This document shows, one piece after another, positions 8,092 to 16,993 of a DNA stretch of 64,000 nt. Below the pieces are notes generated by a model. That model saw only the letters and a list, made by a program, of their open reading frames with translations, was not told where the DNA came from and searched no databases. The translations under genes were made by a program, and so were the position numbers. How positions within the stretch are numbered: position 1 is the first letter of the stretch; every line of letters starts with the position of its first letter. Origin of the DNA: Spirosoma aureum (GTDB lineage Bacteria; Bacteroidota; Bacteroidia; Cytophagales; Spirosomataceae); contig NZ_CP050063.1 of assembly GCF_011604685.1 (NCBI RefSeq), positions 5,664,501-5,728,500 of the forward strand, written 5' to 3'.

Positions 8092-11000
8092 ATGACCAAT
8101 CAACTACAGCTACGTGGCTTACTGCGTATTTTTTTTCGACATGGGCTCTGCCAGTTAGTGCTCATAGTAACCCTTGCTTTGAGCGTAAAGGCGCAAAACG
8201 CATCAACCGATAAATCGATTACAGGTACCGTTCTCGACGAAAAAGGAAGTCCTTTAGTTGGTGTCAATATCCAGATTAGAGGCACGACGCGTGGCACCGC
8301 CAGTGATGCTCGGGGCGCTTATCGAATTGATGTTCCGAATGGAAACGCGGTGTTGGTATTCAGCTACATTGGGTATAAAAAACAGGAAATTGCGGTCAAC
8401 AATCAGTCAACGATCAATGTATCGCTGGAAGGAGATGCTGGCTCACTGGAAGAAGTCGTTGTGGTTGGTTATGGCACGCAAAGGCGGTCGTCGCTGACGG
8501 GAGCCGTTTCAACTGTAACACCGAAAGAATTAACGGCCCTGCCAGTCCCCAACGTTACGTCAGCCTTGCAGGGACGGGTACCGGGAGTATCGGTTGTCAA
8601 CAATGGAGGACCGGGCAGCTCGCCTATTGTACAGATCCGGGGAATCGGGTCGATTAACTATGCATCGGGTCCGCTCTATGTCATCGATGGCGTACCAACG
8701 GGGGATTTGAATAGCTTCAATACCAATGATATCGAGTCACTTGAAGTACTAAAAGATGCCAGTTCAGCGGCTATTTATGGATCGAGGGCTTCGAATGGCG
8801 TGATCCTGATTACAACGAAAAAAGGTGGTCGGGACAGTAAAGTGCGCATTTCGCTGGACTCGTACGTCGGTACGCAGAGTGCCTGGCATAAAGTCGACGT
8901 GCTCAACCGGGATCAGTATGTGCAGTACGCCAAAGCCCTGACCACGAATGCGGGTATCCCGACACCGGGCCGTCTGAGCGACCTGAATCAGCCGATATAT
9001 GCCGGGGCAACGCAAACCTTTGCCCAAACTGAAACGAACTGGCAAAACGAACTTTTCCGGAACGCGCCAATAGCCCAGCATCAGCTTTCCTTGTCGGGAG
9101 GAAATACAGTTTCCCGCTTCTTCGCGTCGGGAAGCTACTTCAAACAGGATGGCATTATGAAGGGTACCGATTTTGAACGGGGTTCGTTACGGTTAAATTC
9201 TGATCATCAGGTCGCTAAATTTCTGACGATTGGGCAGACACTGACAGCCGCATACAGCAACCAGCGGGCGGAGCCATCTGCCGACCGGTCGCAGTTGATG
9301 CACGCCATCCGCATGATGCCCTACTGGCCAACGACTGATCCTACAAAAGTAGGTGGATTTAGTGCCCCCACCGCACTCGATGGTTCTGACCCGGAAAACC
9401 CACTCCGAGCCCTGACCATGGACGTTACCCGGACTAAATTCCTGAAAGCCTTCGCCACGGTCTATGCCGATGTCAGGCTAACCAGTTTTTTGAAATACCG
9501 CTTTAATTATGGGGTCGATCTAGGTTTTACAAACGGGAGCACTTTTAATCCGATTTACAACGATGGATACGTTCAGCGTACCTCTGCCACAGTTTCGCAG
9601 GTGCGTAATACAAACATCTCTCAGGTAATCACCAATCAGCTTTCGTTTGATAAAACATTTGGGAAACACTCCCTCAGCGTATTAGCGGTGGCCGAAACCC
9701 AAAAGGTGCTGTCTACCGGCCTGACAGGTTCAGGCACCCGGCCCAATAACGATCTCGATGTAATACAAGGCGTTAGCAATCCTTCGATAACCAGCACGCG
9801 GGCCGAAACGGACCTGATATCCTACGTCGGCCGTGTTAATTATGATTACGAAGGTAAATACCTGCTGAGTGCCTCGATTCGCCGGGATGGTTCCTCCTTA
9901 TTTGCTCCAGGTAATAAGTGGGGTAACTTCCCATCGGCTTCGGTGGGCTGGCGTATTAACCAGGAGGGCTTTATGAAAGGTATGCCCCAACTGTCGGAGT
10001 TGAAACTACGGGCCAGTTACGGCCGAACCGGTTTCAATGGCATCAACAACTACGCCTGGCAGTCGCTGGTGCAGGCTGATGCTACCGCCTATCCCTTTGG
10101 CAGTGCCAACAGTTTAGGCTCTTATTTCAACTCGTTAGGCAATACCGAACTGAAGTGGGAAACCACCGACATGGTCAATGTGGGCGTGGACGTAGGCTTA
10201 TTTAATAACCGAATTACCTTCACCGGCGAAGTGTACAACCGGTTCACGGACGGGCTGATTCTGGCGGTTCCTATTCCAAATTCCATCGGGTACACCAATG
10301 CGCCGGTCGCGAACATCGGGAGCATGAAAAACTGGGGGTACGAGTTCCAGGCAGGTTATAATTACGCAAAGGGAGATTTTCGGGGGAATGTATCGGCTAA
10401 CGTCGGAATCACCCGCAACCGGGTGTTGAGTCTGGCTACCCCAACGGCATCCATCTATGCGGGCCAGAATGCTGATTATGGCGGTTTCGATATCACCAAA
10501 ACTGAAGTTGGGCAGCCCATTCAGTCGTTTTACGGCTGGCAGGTCGATGGCATTTTCCAGGATCAGGCCGCCATTAATGCCGCGAATGCGGTTGATGGTA
10601 ACGACAAAACCCTGTATCAGGACAAAGCAGCGCCCGGCGATATCAAGTTTAAAGATCTAAATGGCGACGGTAAAATTGATGCCAATGACCGTACCTATCT
10701 GGGAAGCTACCTGCCGAAATTTAACTACGGTGCTAACTTCAGCGGTACGTATAAAAACTTCGATTTTACACTCTATCTGCAAGGTGTTCAGGGCAATAAG
10801 ATTTACAACGGCACTAAGGTTGTTACGCAGGGAATGCTTCGTCTGTTCAATGCAGGCACGGCCGTTTTGAATGCCTGGACGCCAACCAACACCAATACCG
10901 ACGTTCCCAGAGCAGTTAGTGGTGATCCTAATAACAACAGCCGTACATCTGACCGCTTCCTTGAAGATGGCTCATACATGCGGATCAAGAATCTGACGAT

Positions 11001-11223
11001 TGGTTATACGATTCCGGTCAAGGTGCTGGGTGGGCTCACAAACGGTGTCGTTAGCAAAGTTCGGGTGTACGTTTCAACCCAGAACCTGCTGACACTGACC
11101 AAATACACGGGCTACGATCCGGAAATTGGTTCCCGCAATGGAACACTGCTACGGAGCGGCATTGACTATGCCAGCTATCCGCAGGCACGCACGTTCCTGG
11201 CTGGACTTCAGCTTACGTTTTAA
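8092..11223 (+). CDS. SusC/RagA-family TonB-dependent outer-membrane transporter
   Basis: A 1043-aa TonB-dependent transporter importing oligosaccharides with its SusD partner. Signal peptide about 1-35 (cleavage after VKAQ). A carboxypeptidase-regulatory-like domain (about 43-115, ITGTVLDEKGSPLVGVNIQI) precedes the TonB box region EEVVVVGYGTQRR (about 122-134), then the plug (LQGRVPGVSV, GPLYVIDGVP, IYGSRASNGVILITT) and a 22-strand barrel ending in LTF. There is no STN domain, which fits the absence of sigma/FecR genes here; expression is more likely governed by the LacI-type operator upstream. susD follows after a 35-bp gap. Confidence 0.96.
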   Translation: MTNQLQLRGLLRIFFRHGLCQLVLIVTLALSVKAQNASTDKSITGTVLDEKGSPLVGVNIQIRGTTRGTASDARGAYRIDVPNGNAVLVFSYIGYKKQEIAVNNQSTINVSLEGDAGSLEEVVVVGYGTQRRSSLTGAVSTVTPKELTALPVPNVTSALQGRVPGVSVVNNGGPGSSPIVQIRGIGSINYASGPLYVIDGVPTGDLNSFNTNDIESLEVLKDASSAAIYGSRASNGVILITTKKGGRDSKVRISLDSYVGTQSAWHKVDVLNRDQYVQYAKALTTNAGIPTPGRLSDLNQPIYAGATQTFAQTETNWQNELFRNAPIAQHQLSLSGGNTVSRFFASGSYFKQDGIMKGTDFERGSLRLNSDHQVAKFLTIGQTLTAAYSNQRAEPSADRSQLMHAIRMMPYWPTTDPTKVGGFSAPTALDGSDPENPLRALTMDVTRTKFLKAFATVYADVRLTSFLKYRFNYGVDLGFTNGSTFNPIYNDGYVQRTSATVSQVRNTNISQVITNQLSFDKTFGKHSLSVLAVAETQKVLSTGLTGSGTRPNNDLDVIQGVSNPSITSTRAETDLISYVGRVNYDYEGKYLLSASIRRDGSSLFAPGNKWGNFPSASVGWRINQEGFMKGMPQLSELKLRASYGRTGFNGINNYAWQSLVQADATAYPFGSANSLGSYFNSLGNTELKWETTDMVNVGVDVGLFNNRITFTGEVYNRFTDGLILAVPIPNSIGYTNAPVANIGSMKNWGYEFQAGYNYAKGDFRGNVSANVGITRNRVLSLATPTASIYAGQNADYGGFDITKTEVGQPIQSFYGWQVDGIFQDQAAINAANAVDGNDKTLYQDKAAPGDIKFKDLNGDGKIDANDRTYLGSYLPKFNYGANFSGTYKNFDFTLYLQGVQGNKIYNGTKVVTQGMLRLFNAGTAVLNAWTPTNTNTDVPRAVSGDPNNNSRTSDRFLEDGSYMRIKNLTIGYTIPVKVLGGLTNGVVSKVRVYVSTQNLLTLTKYTGYDPEIGSRNGTLLRSGIDYASYPQARTFLAGLQLTF

Positions 11224-11258
11224 TTGGTTTTTTGACGACCTCAACTCCTATTATTTCC

Positions 11259-12800
11259 ATGAAAAGACACTATTATTTAACCAGCGCTTTGCTACTCAGC
11301 GTTGCGATTGGGTGTAATGACAAGAGTTTAGACCAGCTCAACCCCAACGCCGTTACAACTGACAGTTATTTTAAGACCGATGTACAGATAAAGAGTGCCA
11401 CGAATGGCATTTATGCGGCTCTTCAATCGACTAACCTGATTGCGCGTGAGTGGTTTTTTACCGAAGACCTTCGTTCTGACGATGTGTCGGCTGGAGGAGG
11501 GCAGCTCGAAACACCCCGTAACCAGTTACTAACCGGTGTGCACGATACGGGCAATTCCCTCGTTAGTTCCGTTTGGACGGGTGCTTATCGGGTCATTCAC
11601 CGGGCCAATGTTGTTATCGACAAAGCGGCAGCTTCTACAACTACCCTAACGGCCAGTGTGGCGAATCAGGCTACTGGCGAAGCCAAATTTCTGCGAGCCT
11701 GGTCTTATTTTGAGCTGGTTAGTTTGTGGGGCGGAGTTCCATTGTATAAAAACTACGTTACGTCGCTGGCTGGTTCAGCCCCCCGGTCGCCGGAAGCTGA
11801 TGTATATGCGTTTATCGTTGCTGATCTGAAAGCGGCTCAGGATGCACTTCCGGCTACGTATGATGCTGCCAATCAGGGCCGTGCCACGAAAGGAGCAGCT
11901 CAGATGCTGTTGGCCCGCGTTTATTTGCAACAGGGCGATTACGCCAATGCAAAAACAGAACTTCAGAAAATCATCAGCTCAGGTACGTATCAACTGGTTG
12001 ATGAATATAACGACAATTTCATCGAAGAAACTGAGTTCAATAAAGAGTCGATCTGGGAGGTTAATTTTCTACCATCGGGCGGTACATTTAACTGGGGTGG
12101 TGATGGTGATGGCGCTTCGGGTGGCGAAGAAACTGTTCGGACTCAGGAGTACTCGGGCATCGGCTGGCGCAACATCATCCCGTCGAATAGTCTGCTGGCT
12201 GAATTTGAAAAAACCAGCAAAGGTGATGCCAAAACCGACCCACGTTATGCTAAATCGGTGTACACCACGGGCGATAAATTCAATAACGGACAGAGCGTCC
12301 TGACGGACGCTCAGCAGAATGGCTTCAGTTCGATGGTCGATGGTAAAGAGCAGAAAATAAGCTGGCGGAAGTTTACCCTGATGTACAAAGCCGGTGTTTC
12401 GACAACGGGAGGCATCAATCAGCGTATTATGCGTTACGCCGAAACACTGCTGGCGATGGCTGAATGCGAAAACGAATTAGGCAATACAGCCAGTGCCGTT
12501 ACCTATCTGAACATGATTCGGAATCGCGCTAGCGTGGCTATGCCTGTTTACCCAACAGCGAATTATCCGGTTTCGACAAAAGATCAGGTATTCACCGCTA
12601 TTATGCACGAACGCCGAATCGAGCTGAATGGCGAAGAAATCCGGAACCGGGATATTTTGCGCTGGCGTAAGCTTGGTAAGCTAAAAACCGAACCACTTGC
12701 TTACTTCCAGAAGGGCAAACATGAGCTACTACCCATTCCCCAGCAGGAAATTGACAATAACCCCAACATTGGCCTCAAGGGTCAGAACCCTGGTTATTAA
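11259..12800 (+). CDS. SusD/RagB-family surface glycan-binding lipoprotein
   Basis: A 513-aa outer-membrane lipoprotein that captures glycan for the preceding SusC. The start chosen (MKRHYYLTSALLLSVAIGC) gives a proper lipoprotein signal with the acylated cysteine at residue 18; an earlier in-frame ATG at 11232 adds nine non-signal residues. Typical SusD features are present: the N-terminal TPR scaffold (GEAKFLRAWSYFELVSLWGGVPL), ERRIELNGEEIRNRDILRW near the end, and the terminal LLPIPQQEIDNNPNI...QNPGY. A strong terminator follows. Confidence 0.95.
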   Translation: MKRHYYLTSALLLSVAIGCNDKSLDQLNPNAVTTDSYFKTDVQIKSATNGIYAALQSTNLIAREWFFTEDLRSDDVSAGGGQLETPRNQLLTGVHDTGNSLVSSVWTGAYRVIHRANVVIDKAAASTTTLTASVANQATGEAKFLRAWSYFELVSLWGGVPLYKNYVTSLAGSAPRSPEADVYAFIVADLKAAQDALPATYDAANQGRATKGAAQMLLARVYLQQGDYANAKTELQKIISSGTYQLVDEYNDNFIEETEFNKESIWEVNFLPSGGTFNWGGDGDGASGGEETVRTQEYSGIGWRNIIPSNSLLAEFEKTSKGDAKTDPRYAKSVYTTGDKFNNGQSVLTDAQQNGFSSMVDGKEQKISWRKFTLMYKAGVSTTGGINQRIMRYAETLLAMAECENELGNTASAVTYLNMIRNRASVAMPVYPTANYPVSTKDQVFTAIMHERRIELNGEEIRNRDILRWRKLGKLKTEPLAYFQKGKHELLPIPQQEIDNNPNIGLKGQNPGY

Positions 12801-12824
12801 CCAAAAGGTGTTTGGCAAGTGATT

Positions 12825-12859
12825 AACAATGACACCGGGGTAATTCCGGTGTCATTGTT
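12825..12859 (+). terminator. Terminator after susD
   Basis: Perfect 14-bp stem (12825-12838 with 12846-12859), 7-nt loop, then an A/T-rich stretch. It separates the susCD pair from the deacetylase gene. Confidence 0.65.
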
Positions 12860-12937
12860 ATATTAAACAGATAAAGAGCTACGCAGCCAATAAGCGCTTA
12901 TCCATTTATCTAAACAAGGAACAACCTATTGCATCGT

Positions 12938-13735
12938 ATGAAAAAAATAACCGTACTCAGTTTATTGCTGCTCACCCACACCCTGACATTCTCGCAAAAT
13001 TCCACCGTCTGGAACGGAAAAAAATGTGCCGTGGCACTCACCTACGACGATGCCTTACTGGTGCATCTGGACAATGTCATTCCGGTTATGGATTCGTTTG
13101 GTTTAAAGGGAACGTTCTATCTATCAGGCTATTTTCCCGGCTTCGTAAACAATATTCCGCGCTGGCGAGCAGCGGCTGTTCATGGGCATGAGTTAGCCAA
13201 CCATACGCTGTTTCATCCCTGCGATGGCGACCGGCCCGGCCGCGAATGGGTGAAACCTGCCAACGATTTGAGTAAATACACCGTCCAGCGGATGACGGAC
13301 GAAATCAGGATGACCAACATCCTGCTCAAAACCCTTGATGGCCAATCGACCCGGACTTTTGCTTATCCCTGTGGCGACACTAAAATTGGAGATGTCGACT
13401 ACTTCAAAACCGTAGAAGGTGATTTCGTGGCTGCACGAGGGACAAAAAGTGAGATGAAACCGATCACTGAAATCAATTTTGCCGACATCGGGTCGTATGC
13501 CATCAATGGGCAGACCGGCGAACAATTGATTGAATTAGTAAAAAAAGCGCAGGAAACGAATTCGTTACTCGTCTTCCTGTTTCATGGCGTAGGTGGTGGA
13601 CACTCACTGAATGTTGCGCTGGCGGAACACAACAAACTAGTACGGTATCTGAAGCAGCATGAATCGGACATCTGGGTAGCACCATTCATTGAAGTAGCTC
13701 AATACGCAAAGACCCATCAATCGAAGCATAAATAG
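12938..13735 (+). CDS. Polysaccharide deacetylase (CE4/NodB fold)
   Basis: A 265-aa secreted deacetylase-like enzyme with signal peptide MKKITVLSLLLLTHTLTFSQ. NodB motifs: TYDD (D37/D38, motif 1) and HTLFHP (H89, H93, zinc ligands, motif 2), followed by RTFAYPCGD as motif 3-like; FLFHGVGGG near 215 supplies the late His motif. The ATG at 12938 is preferred over the TTG at 12929 because it begins the signal peptide. It probably removes acetyl groups from the glycan handled by the adjacent SusC/SusD, but the substrate is unknown. It converges on the GH43 gene across a bidirectional terminator. Confidence 0.87.
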   Translation: MKKITVLSLLLLTHTLTFSQNSTVWNGKKCAVALTYDDALLVHLDNVIPVMDSFGLKGTFYLSGYFPGFVNNIPRWRAAAVHGHELANHTLFHPCDGDRPGREWVKPANDLSKYTVQRMTDEIRMTNILLKTLDGQSTRTFAYPCGDTKIGDVDYFKTVEGDFVAARGTKSEMKPITEINFADIGSYAINGQTGEQLIELVKKAQETNSLLVFLFHGVGGGHSLNVALAEHNKLVRYLKQHESDIWVAPFIEVAQYAKTHQSKHK

Positions 13736-13749
13736 ATTTGACAATAAAC

Positions 13750-13785
13750 AAAAAGCTTCCATCTGATTTCAGATGGAAGCTTTTT
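13750..13785. terminator. Bidirectional terminator between convergent genes
   Basis: A 17-bp inverted repeat (13750-13766 with 13769-13785) with A runs on the left and T runs on the right serves both the deacetylase gene (+) and the GH43 gene (-). Confidence 0.85.
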
Positions 13786-13804
13786 ATTCGGTAGAAGTAT
13801 AATG

Positions 13805-14863
13805 TTAAGGTGTAATGGTTTCGATAGAACCATCAGGCTTGCGCTTCAATTCGCGTACTTTGATATTCCGCAAATGCGTTTTACCCGATAACTCGACATC
13901 GTGGTAAAAGATGTACCACTTTCCCTTGAATTCAACAATGGAATGGTGTGTCGTCCAGCCAGTTACCGGCTTCATGAATGTACCCTGATATGTGAACGGA
14001 CCATAGGGTGATTTACTGATCGCGTATGCCAAAAAGTGTGTATCACCGGTTGAATAGGAGAAGTAATAAGTGCCGTTGTACTTGTGCATCCAGGCCCCTT
14101 CGAAAAAGCGTCGGTCATGGTCACCGGCCAGCAGCGGCTTCCCATTCTTGTCAATTATTTTTACCTCTTTGAGCGGCTCATCGAATTTGAGCATATCCTT
14201 GCTCATCCGAACGACTTTTGCACTCAGCGCGGGCTCATTATCTTTGCCTAAATCGGTCTTCAGGTTTTTATTATACTTGCCTGTTGCCCAGCGCTGTAGC
14301 TGACCGCCCCAGATGCCGCCAAAGTACATATACGTTTTCCCATCGGTATCTGTAAAAACCGCCGGGTCAATACTAAAACTACCCGGTATTGGAGCGGGTT
14401 CGGCTTTAAAAGGCCCGGTCGGTGATTTGCTGGTTGCCACTCCCATGCGAAACACATCCTGTTTATCCTTCACGGGAAAGTAGAGGTAGTAGGTTCCATT
14501 TTTGTAAGCTGCATCGGGTGCCCACATCTGACGACCTGCCCAGGGAACGTCTTTAATATCCAGTGCCACCCCATGATCGGTTACCTTACCATTGATGTTG
14601 TCCATTGAGAAAACATGGTAGTCGCGCATGTTAAAATGGCCTCCTTCATCATCCTGGGGCACATTCGCTTCAATATCGTGCGATGGATAAATGTAAATTT
14701 TTCCATTGAATACGTGAGCTGACGGGTCCGCTGTGTATAGCGCAGTAACCAGTGGTTTGGGTTTAGCCGGGTCGGGTCGGGTGGTTGACTGGCAAACAGC
14801 ATCGTTTAGCCCAACACTCACAAACGTTATAGCAGCAAGAGTGAATTTATTCAGGATGAACAT
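13805..14863 (-). CDS. Glycoside hydrolase family 43 (xylosidase/arabinofuranosidase type)
   Basis: A 352-aa secreted five-bladed beta-propeller glycosidase. Signal peptide about 1-24. The three GH43 acids can be placed: base D46 (YTADPSAHVFNGKIY), pKa modulator D166 (FSIDPAVFTD) and acid E255 (RRFFEGAWMH). It is a single-domain GH43 without the C-terminal sandwich found in the larger paralogue at 28455. Likely activity is exo-alpha-L-arabinofuranosidase or beta-xylosidase. It sits at the far end of the first SusC/SusD cluster and shares that cluster's operator upstream. Confidence 0.9.
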   Translation of the reverse strand: MFILNKFTLAAITFVSVGLNDAVCQSTTRPDPAKPKPLVTALYTADPSAHVFNGKIYIYPSHDIEANVPQDDEGGHFNMRDYHVFSMDNINGKVTDHGVALDIKDVPWAGRQMWAPDAAYKNGTYYLYFPVKDKQDVFRMGVATSKSPTGPFKAEPAPIPGSFSIDPAVFTDTDGKTYMYFGGIWGGQLQRWATGKYNKNLKTDLGKDNEPALSAKVVRMSKDMLKFDEPLKEVKIIDKNGKPLLAGDHDRRFFEGAWMHKYNGTYYFSYSTGDTHFLAYAISKSPYGPFTYQGTFMKPVTGWTTHHSIVEFKGKWYIFYHDVELSGKTHLRNIKVRELKRKPDGSIETITP

Positions 14864-15000
14864 AAACTAGAGGTTATTTAAACTAGTGGTCCGCATTGAT
14901 TAAGAGAGTTGGTCAGCTTATGCCTGAGCGTTTATAAATGAGATGGTTTACAGCCGTACCGAGGCAATCGCGTTGTAAAGCTATATTTTTTGACATGGTT

Positions 15001-15016
15001 TTGCAATCGGTTGCAA
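15001..15016. promoter_or_regulatory. LacI-type operator (TTGCAATCGGTTGCAA)
   Basis: Perfect inverted repeat with a TCGG centre, identical over 15 bp to the site at 7652-7666. It lies about 138 bp upstream of the minus-strand GH43 start and overlaps its proposed -33 element, so repressor control is likely. Confidence 0.6.
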
Positions 15017-15152
15017 TTATAATAATTAGCAGGAACTTTATAGTTAATAGAACGTCAGGCTAGTTTTTTACACTAAAAAAACAGTTACCGGAATTAGTTG
15101 TAATCGGTGAAGTAAGCCAGGTCGGTTTAGTCTATTTTCCGGCTGTAAACAG

Positions 15153-15185
15153 AAAAAGCCCTTATGGAAATCCCAAGGGCTTTTT
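15153..15185. terminator. Bidirectional terminator after susD (module A)
   Basis: An 11-bp stem (aaaaagccctt with aagggcttttt) with an 11-nt loop, flanked by A and T runs. It ends the minus-strand susD transcript. Confidence 0.85.
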
Positions 15186-15267
15186 GCACTATCAACCTAT
15201 GAATTAGCAAAGCAATTTTGGGCTTTCGAGTACGCTTATTTGCAGTCGATAACGCCCTGAATAGTTG

Positions 15268-16947
15268 TTAGTTATAACCCGGATTCTGAACGAATTCGGT
15301 TTTATTCTGTAAAACATCGATCTCAACACGAGGAATTGGCCGCATCAAATGATACGATTTTACATTGGAAGCAGCATCCAGGTTGTATTTAGCCAGTCGC
15401 TCGATCAATTTTCCGGTTCGTTTTAGGTCAAACCAGCGAAGTTGTTCCCCAACGAATTCCCGAGCACGTTCGTCCAGCATAAAATCCAGTGTCATATCGG
15501 TGGCTTTCACGATCATCTGGTCGCTTTTGCCAGGCAGCGCTGCCCGCTTTCTAACCACATTGACGTAATCAGCTGCAGCACCCGTATTTCCCAGCTTCAT
15601 GCTGGCTTCGGCTGCGATCAAATACATTTCAGATAACCGAAAAACGAACGCGTCCCGTTTGCTATTCACCACGTCTTTGGCCGAACGGCTCGGATCCGCA
15701 AATTTCCAAAGTCCAGCGTAGCGCCACCGTGGAATAACAGGCACACCATTCGCCTGATAGACATCGTTGACATCATAGATGGCATAGGGTTTCGATTTGC
15801 GGTACGAATCCGTAACGGCCCGTTTTGAAACGACGGCAATCGTATCACCCAGTTTCATACCAGCGGTCAGGGTTGTCGGATCGTTTGCCCACCAGACCGT
15901 CCGGAATGAACCGGCCCAGCGTGCGTCTTTCGTTTCGTCATACAGATCTATCAGGTATTTGGAGGGCATGTACTGCAGTAGTGACCTCCCCGATTCCAGA
16001 TCATACTGCCAGCCTTTGAGCCCATTGAAATACGGGATAAACATCAGGTGACCATGATGGCCGCCTTCCCAGAGCCAGTAATAGCCCAGATCGTCATAGC
16101 GACCATAGTCATTGAGCGTATTATTCTCTGAATAGTTGACAAACCAGATCACTTCTTTATTAGTACTACCGCTACTGTTTGCTATATCCCAGAGCGACCT
16201 ATAATTTTCGGCCAATTTAAAGTCATAACTTTTTATAACCCGATCAGCCATTGCCAGTGCTTCGGTGTTTTTGTCGCGGGTCAGGTACAGACGCGCCAGA
16301 AACGCTGCCACAGCTGGTTCGGTTATGCGTCCACCCTGCGGACTTACCACTCCTTTTATAGTCGTAAGGGCCGTTTCCAGGTCACTGAATATGAGCTTAT
16401 AAACTTCATCGACAGGTGCTCTAAGGGCTGTTATTTCAGGCTCGGTCGTTTCCTGAGTGCGTAATGGAATAGCGCCAAAGGTTTCTACCAGATGATAGTA
16501 ATAAAAAGCCCTCAGAAAACGAACTTCCCCTTCCCGAATAGCTTTCAGATTAGCAGGTAACGGCGAATCCTTGATTCGGGCGATGGCTGTATTACAGGTG
16601 TTGATGCCCCGGTAAAAGCTTTTCCAGACAAAGATCAACCCACCTTCCGTTGCCTGAAGGTTGGAGTTATAATCAAAATAGGGATACGTGCCGTTTGCCG
16701 TGTTACTGAAAAGCATTTCGTCGGTACCCGCTTCTGTCAGCAAATAACCAACGGTTTTGCCGTACCAGATACGCGTGGGTGCATAACATGAATTGACCAG
16801 ACTCTCAATGCCTTCTGTAGTTTTATAAAAGGCATCTGCAGTCACCGTGTTTTTGTTGTTTTCTTTCAGGAAATCGGAGCAGCCAGTAAGGCTTAAAAGC
16901 CCAGCGCATACCATGGAAAGAAATAGGTAGTTAAAGATTTTCTTCAT
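15268..16947 (-). CDS. SusD/RagB-family lipoprotein (module A)
   Basis: A 559-aa glycan-binding lipoprotein. Start set at 16947, where MKKIFNYLFLSMVCAGLLSL leads to the lipobox LTGC; an upstream in-frame ATG at 17016 lies inside the susC coding end and gives no signal peptide. SusD hallmarks: REGEVRFLRAFYYYHLVETFGAIPL (TPR core), LSEMYLIAAEASMKLGN, and the C-terminus LDERAREFVGEQLRWFDLKRTGK then PIPRVEIDVL...QNPGYN. It pairs with the susC ending 46 bp upstream and is very similar in layout to the module B SusD at 33111-34760. Confidence 0.95.
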   Translation of the reverse strand: MKKIFNYLFLSMVCAGLLSLTGCSDFLKENNKNTVTADAFYKTTEGIESLVNSCYAPTRIWYGKTVGYLLTEAGTDEMLFSNTANGTYPYFDYNSNLQATEGGLIFVWKSFYRGINTCNTAIARIKDSPLPANLKAIREGEVRFLRAFYYYHLVETFGAIPLRTQETTEPEITALRAPVDEVYKLIFSDLETALTTIKGVVSPQGGRITEPAVAAFLARLYLTRDKNTEALAMADRVIKSYDFKLAENYRSLWDIANSSGSTNKEVIWFVNYSENNTLNDYGRYDDLGYYWLWEGGHHGHLMFIPYFNGLKGWQYDLESGRSLLQYMPSKYLIDLYDETKDARWAGSFRTVWWANDPTTLTAGMKLGDTIAVVSKRAVTDSYRKSKPYAIYDVNDVYQANGVPVIPRWRYAGLWKFADPSRSAKDVVNSKRDAFVFRLSEMYLIAAEASMKLGNTGAAADYVNVVRKRAALPGKSDQMIVKATDMTLDFMLDERAREFVGEQLRWFDLKRTGKLIERLAKYNLDAASNVKSYHLMRPIPRVEIDVLQNKTEFVQNPGYN

Positions 16948-16993
16948 GATTATGGAAAGACAGTGTCTTGAATCAACAAGGTCTATTAAGGAG

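Larger units (their letters stand above)
14864..15267. other. Intergenic region: GH43 promoter and susD terminator
   Basis: It holds the operator at 15001-15016, a possible minus-strand promoter (-7 TAGCTTTA at 14983-14976; -33 ATTG inside the operator, 20-nt spacing) and a bidirectional terminator at 15153-15185. A degenerate second operator-like site (GGCAATCGCGTTGTAA) lies at about 14963-14978. Confidence 0.45.
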
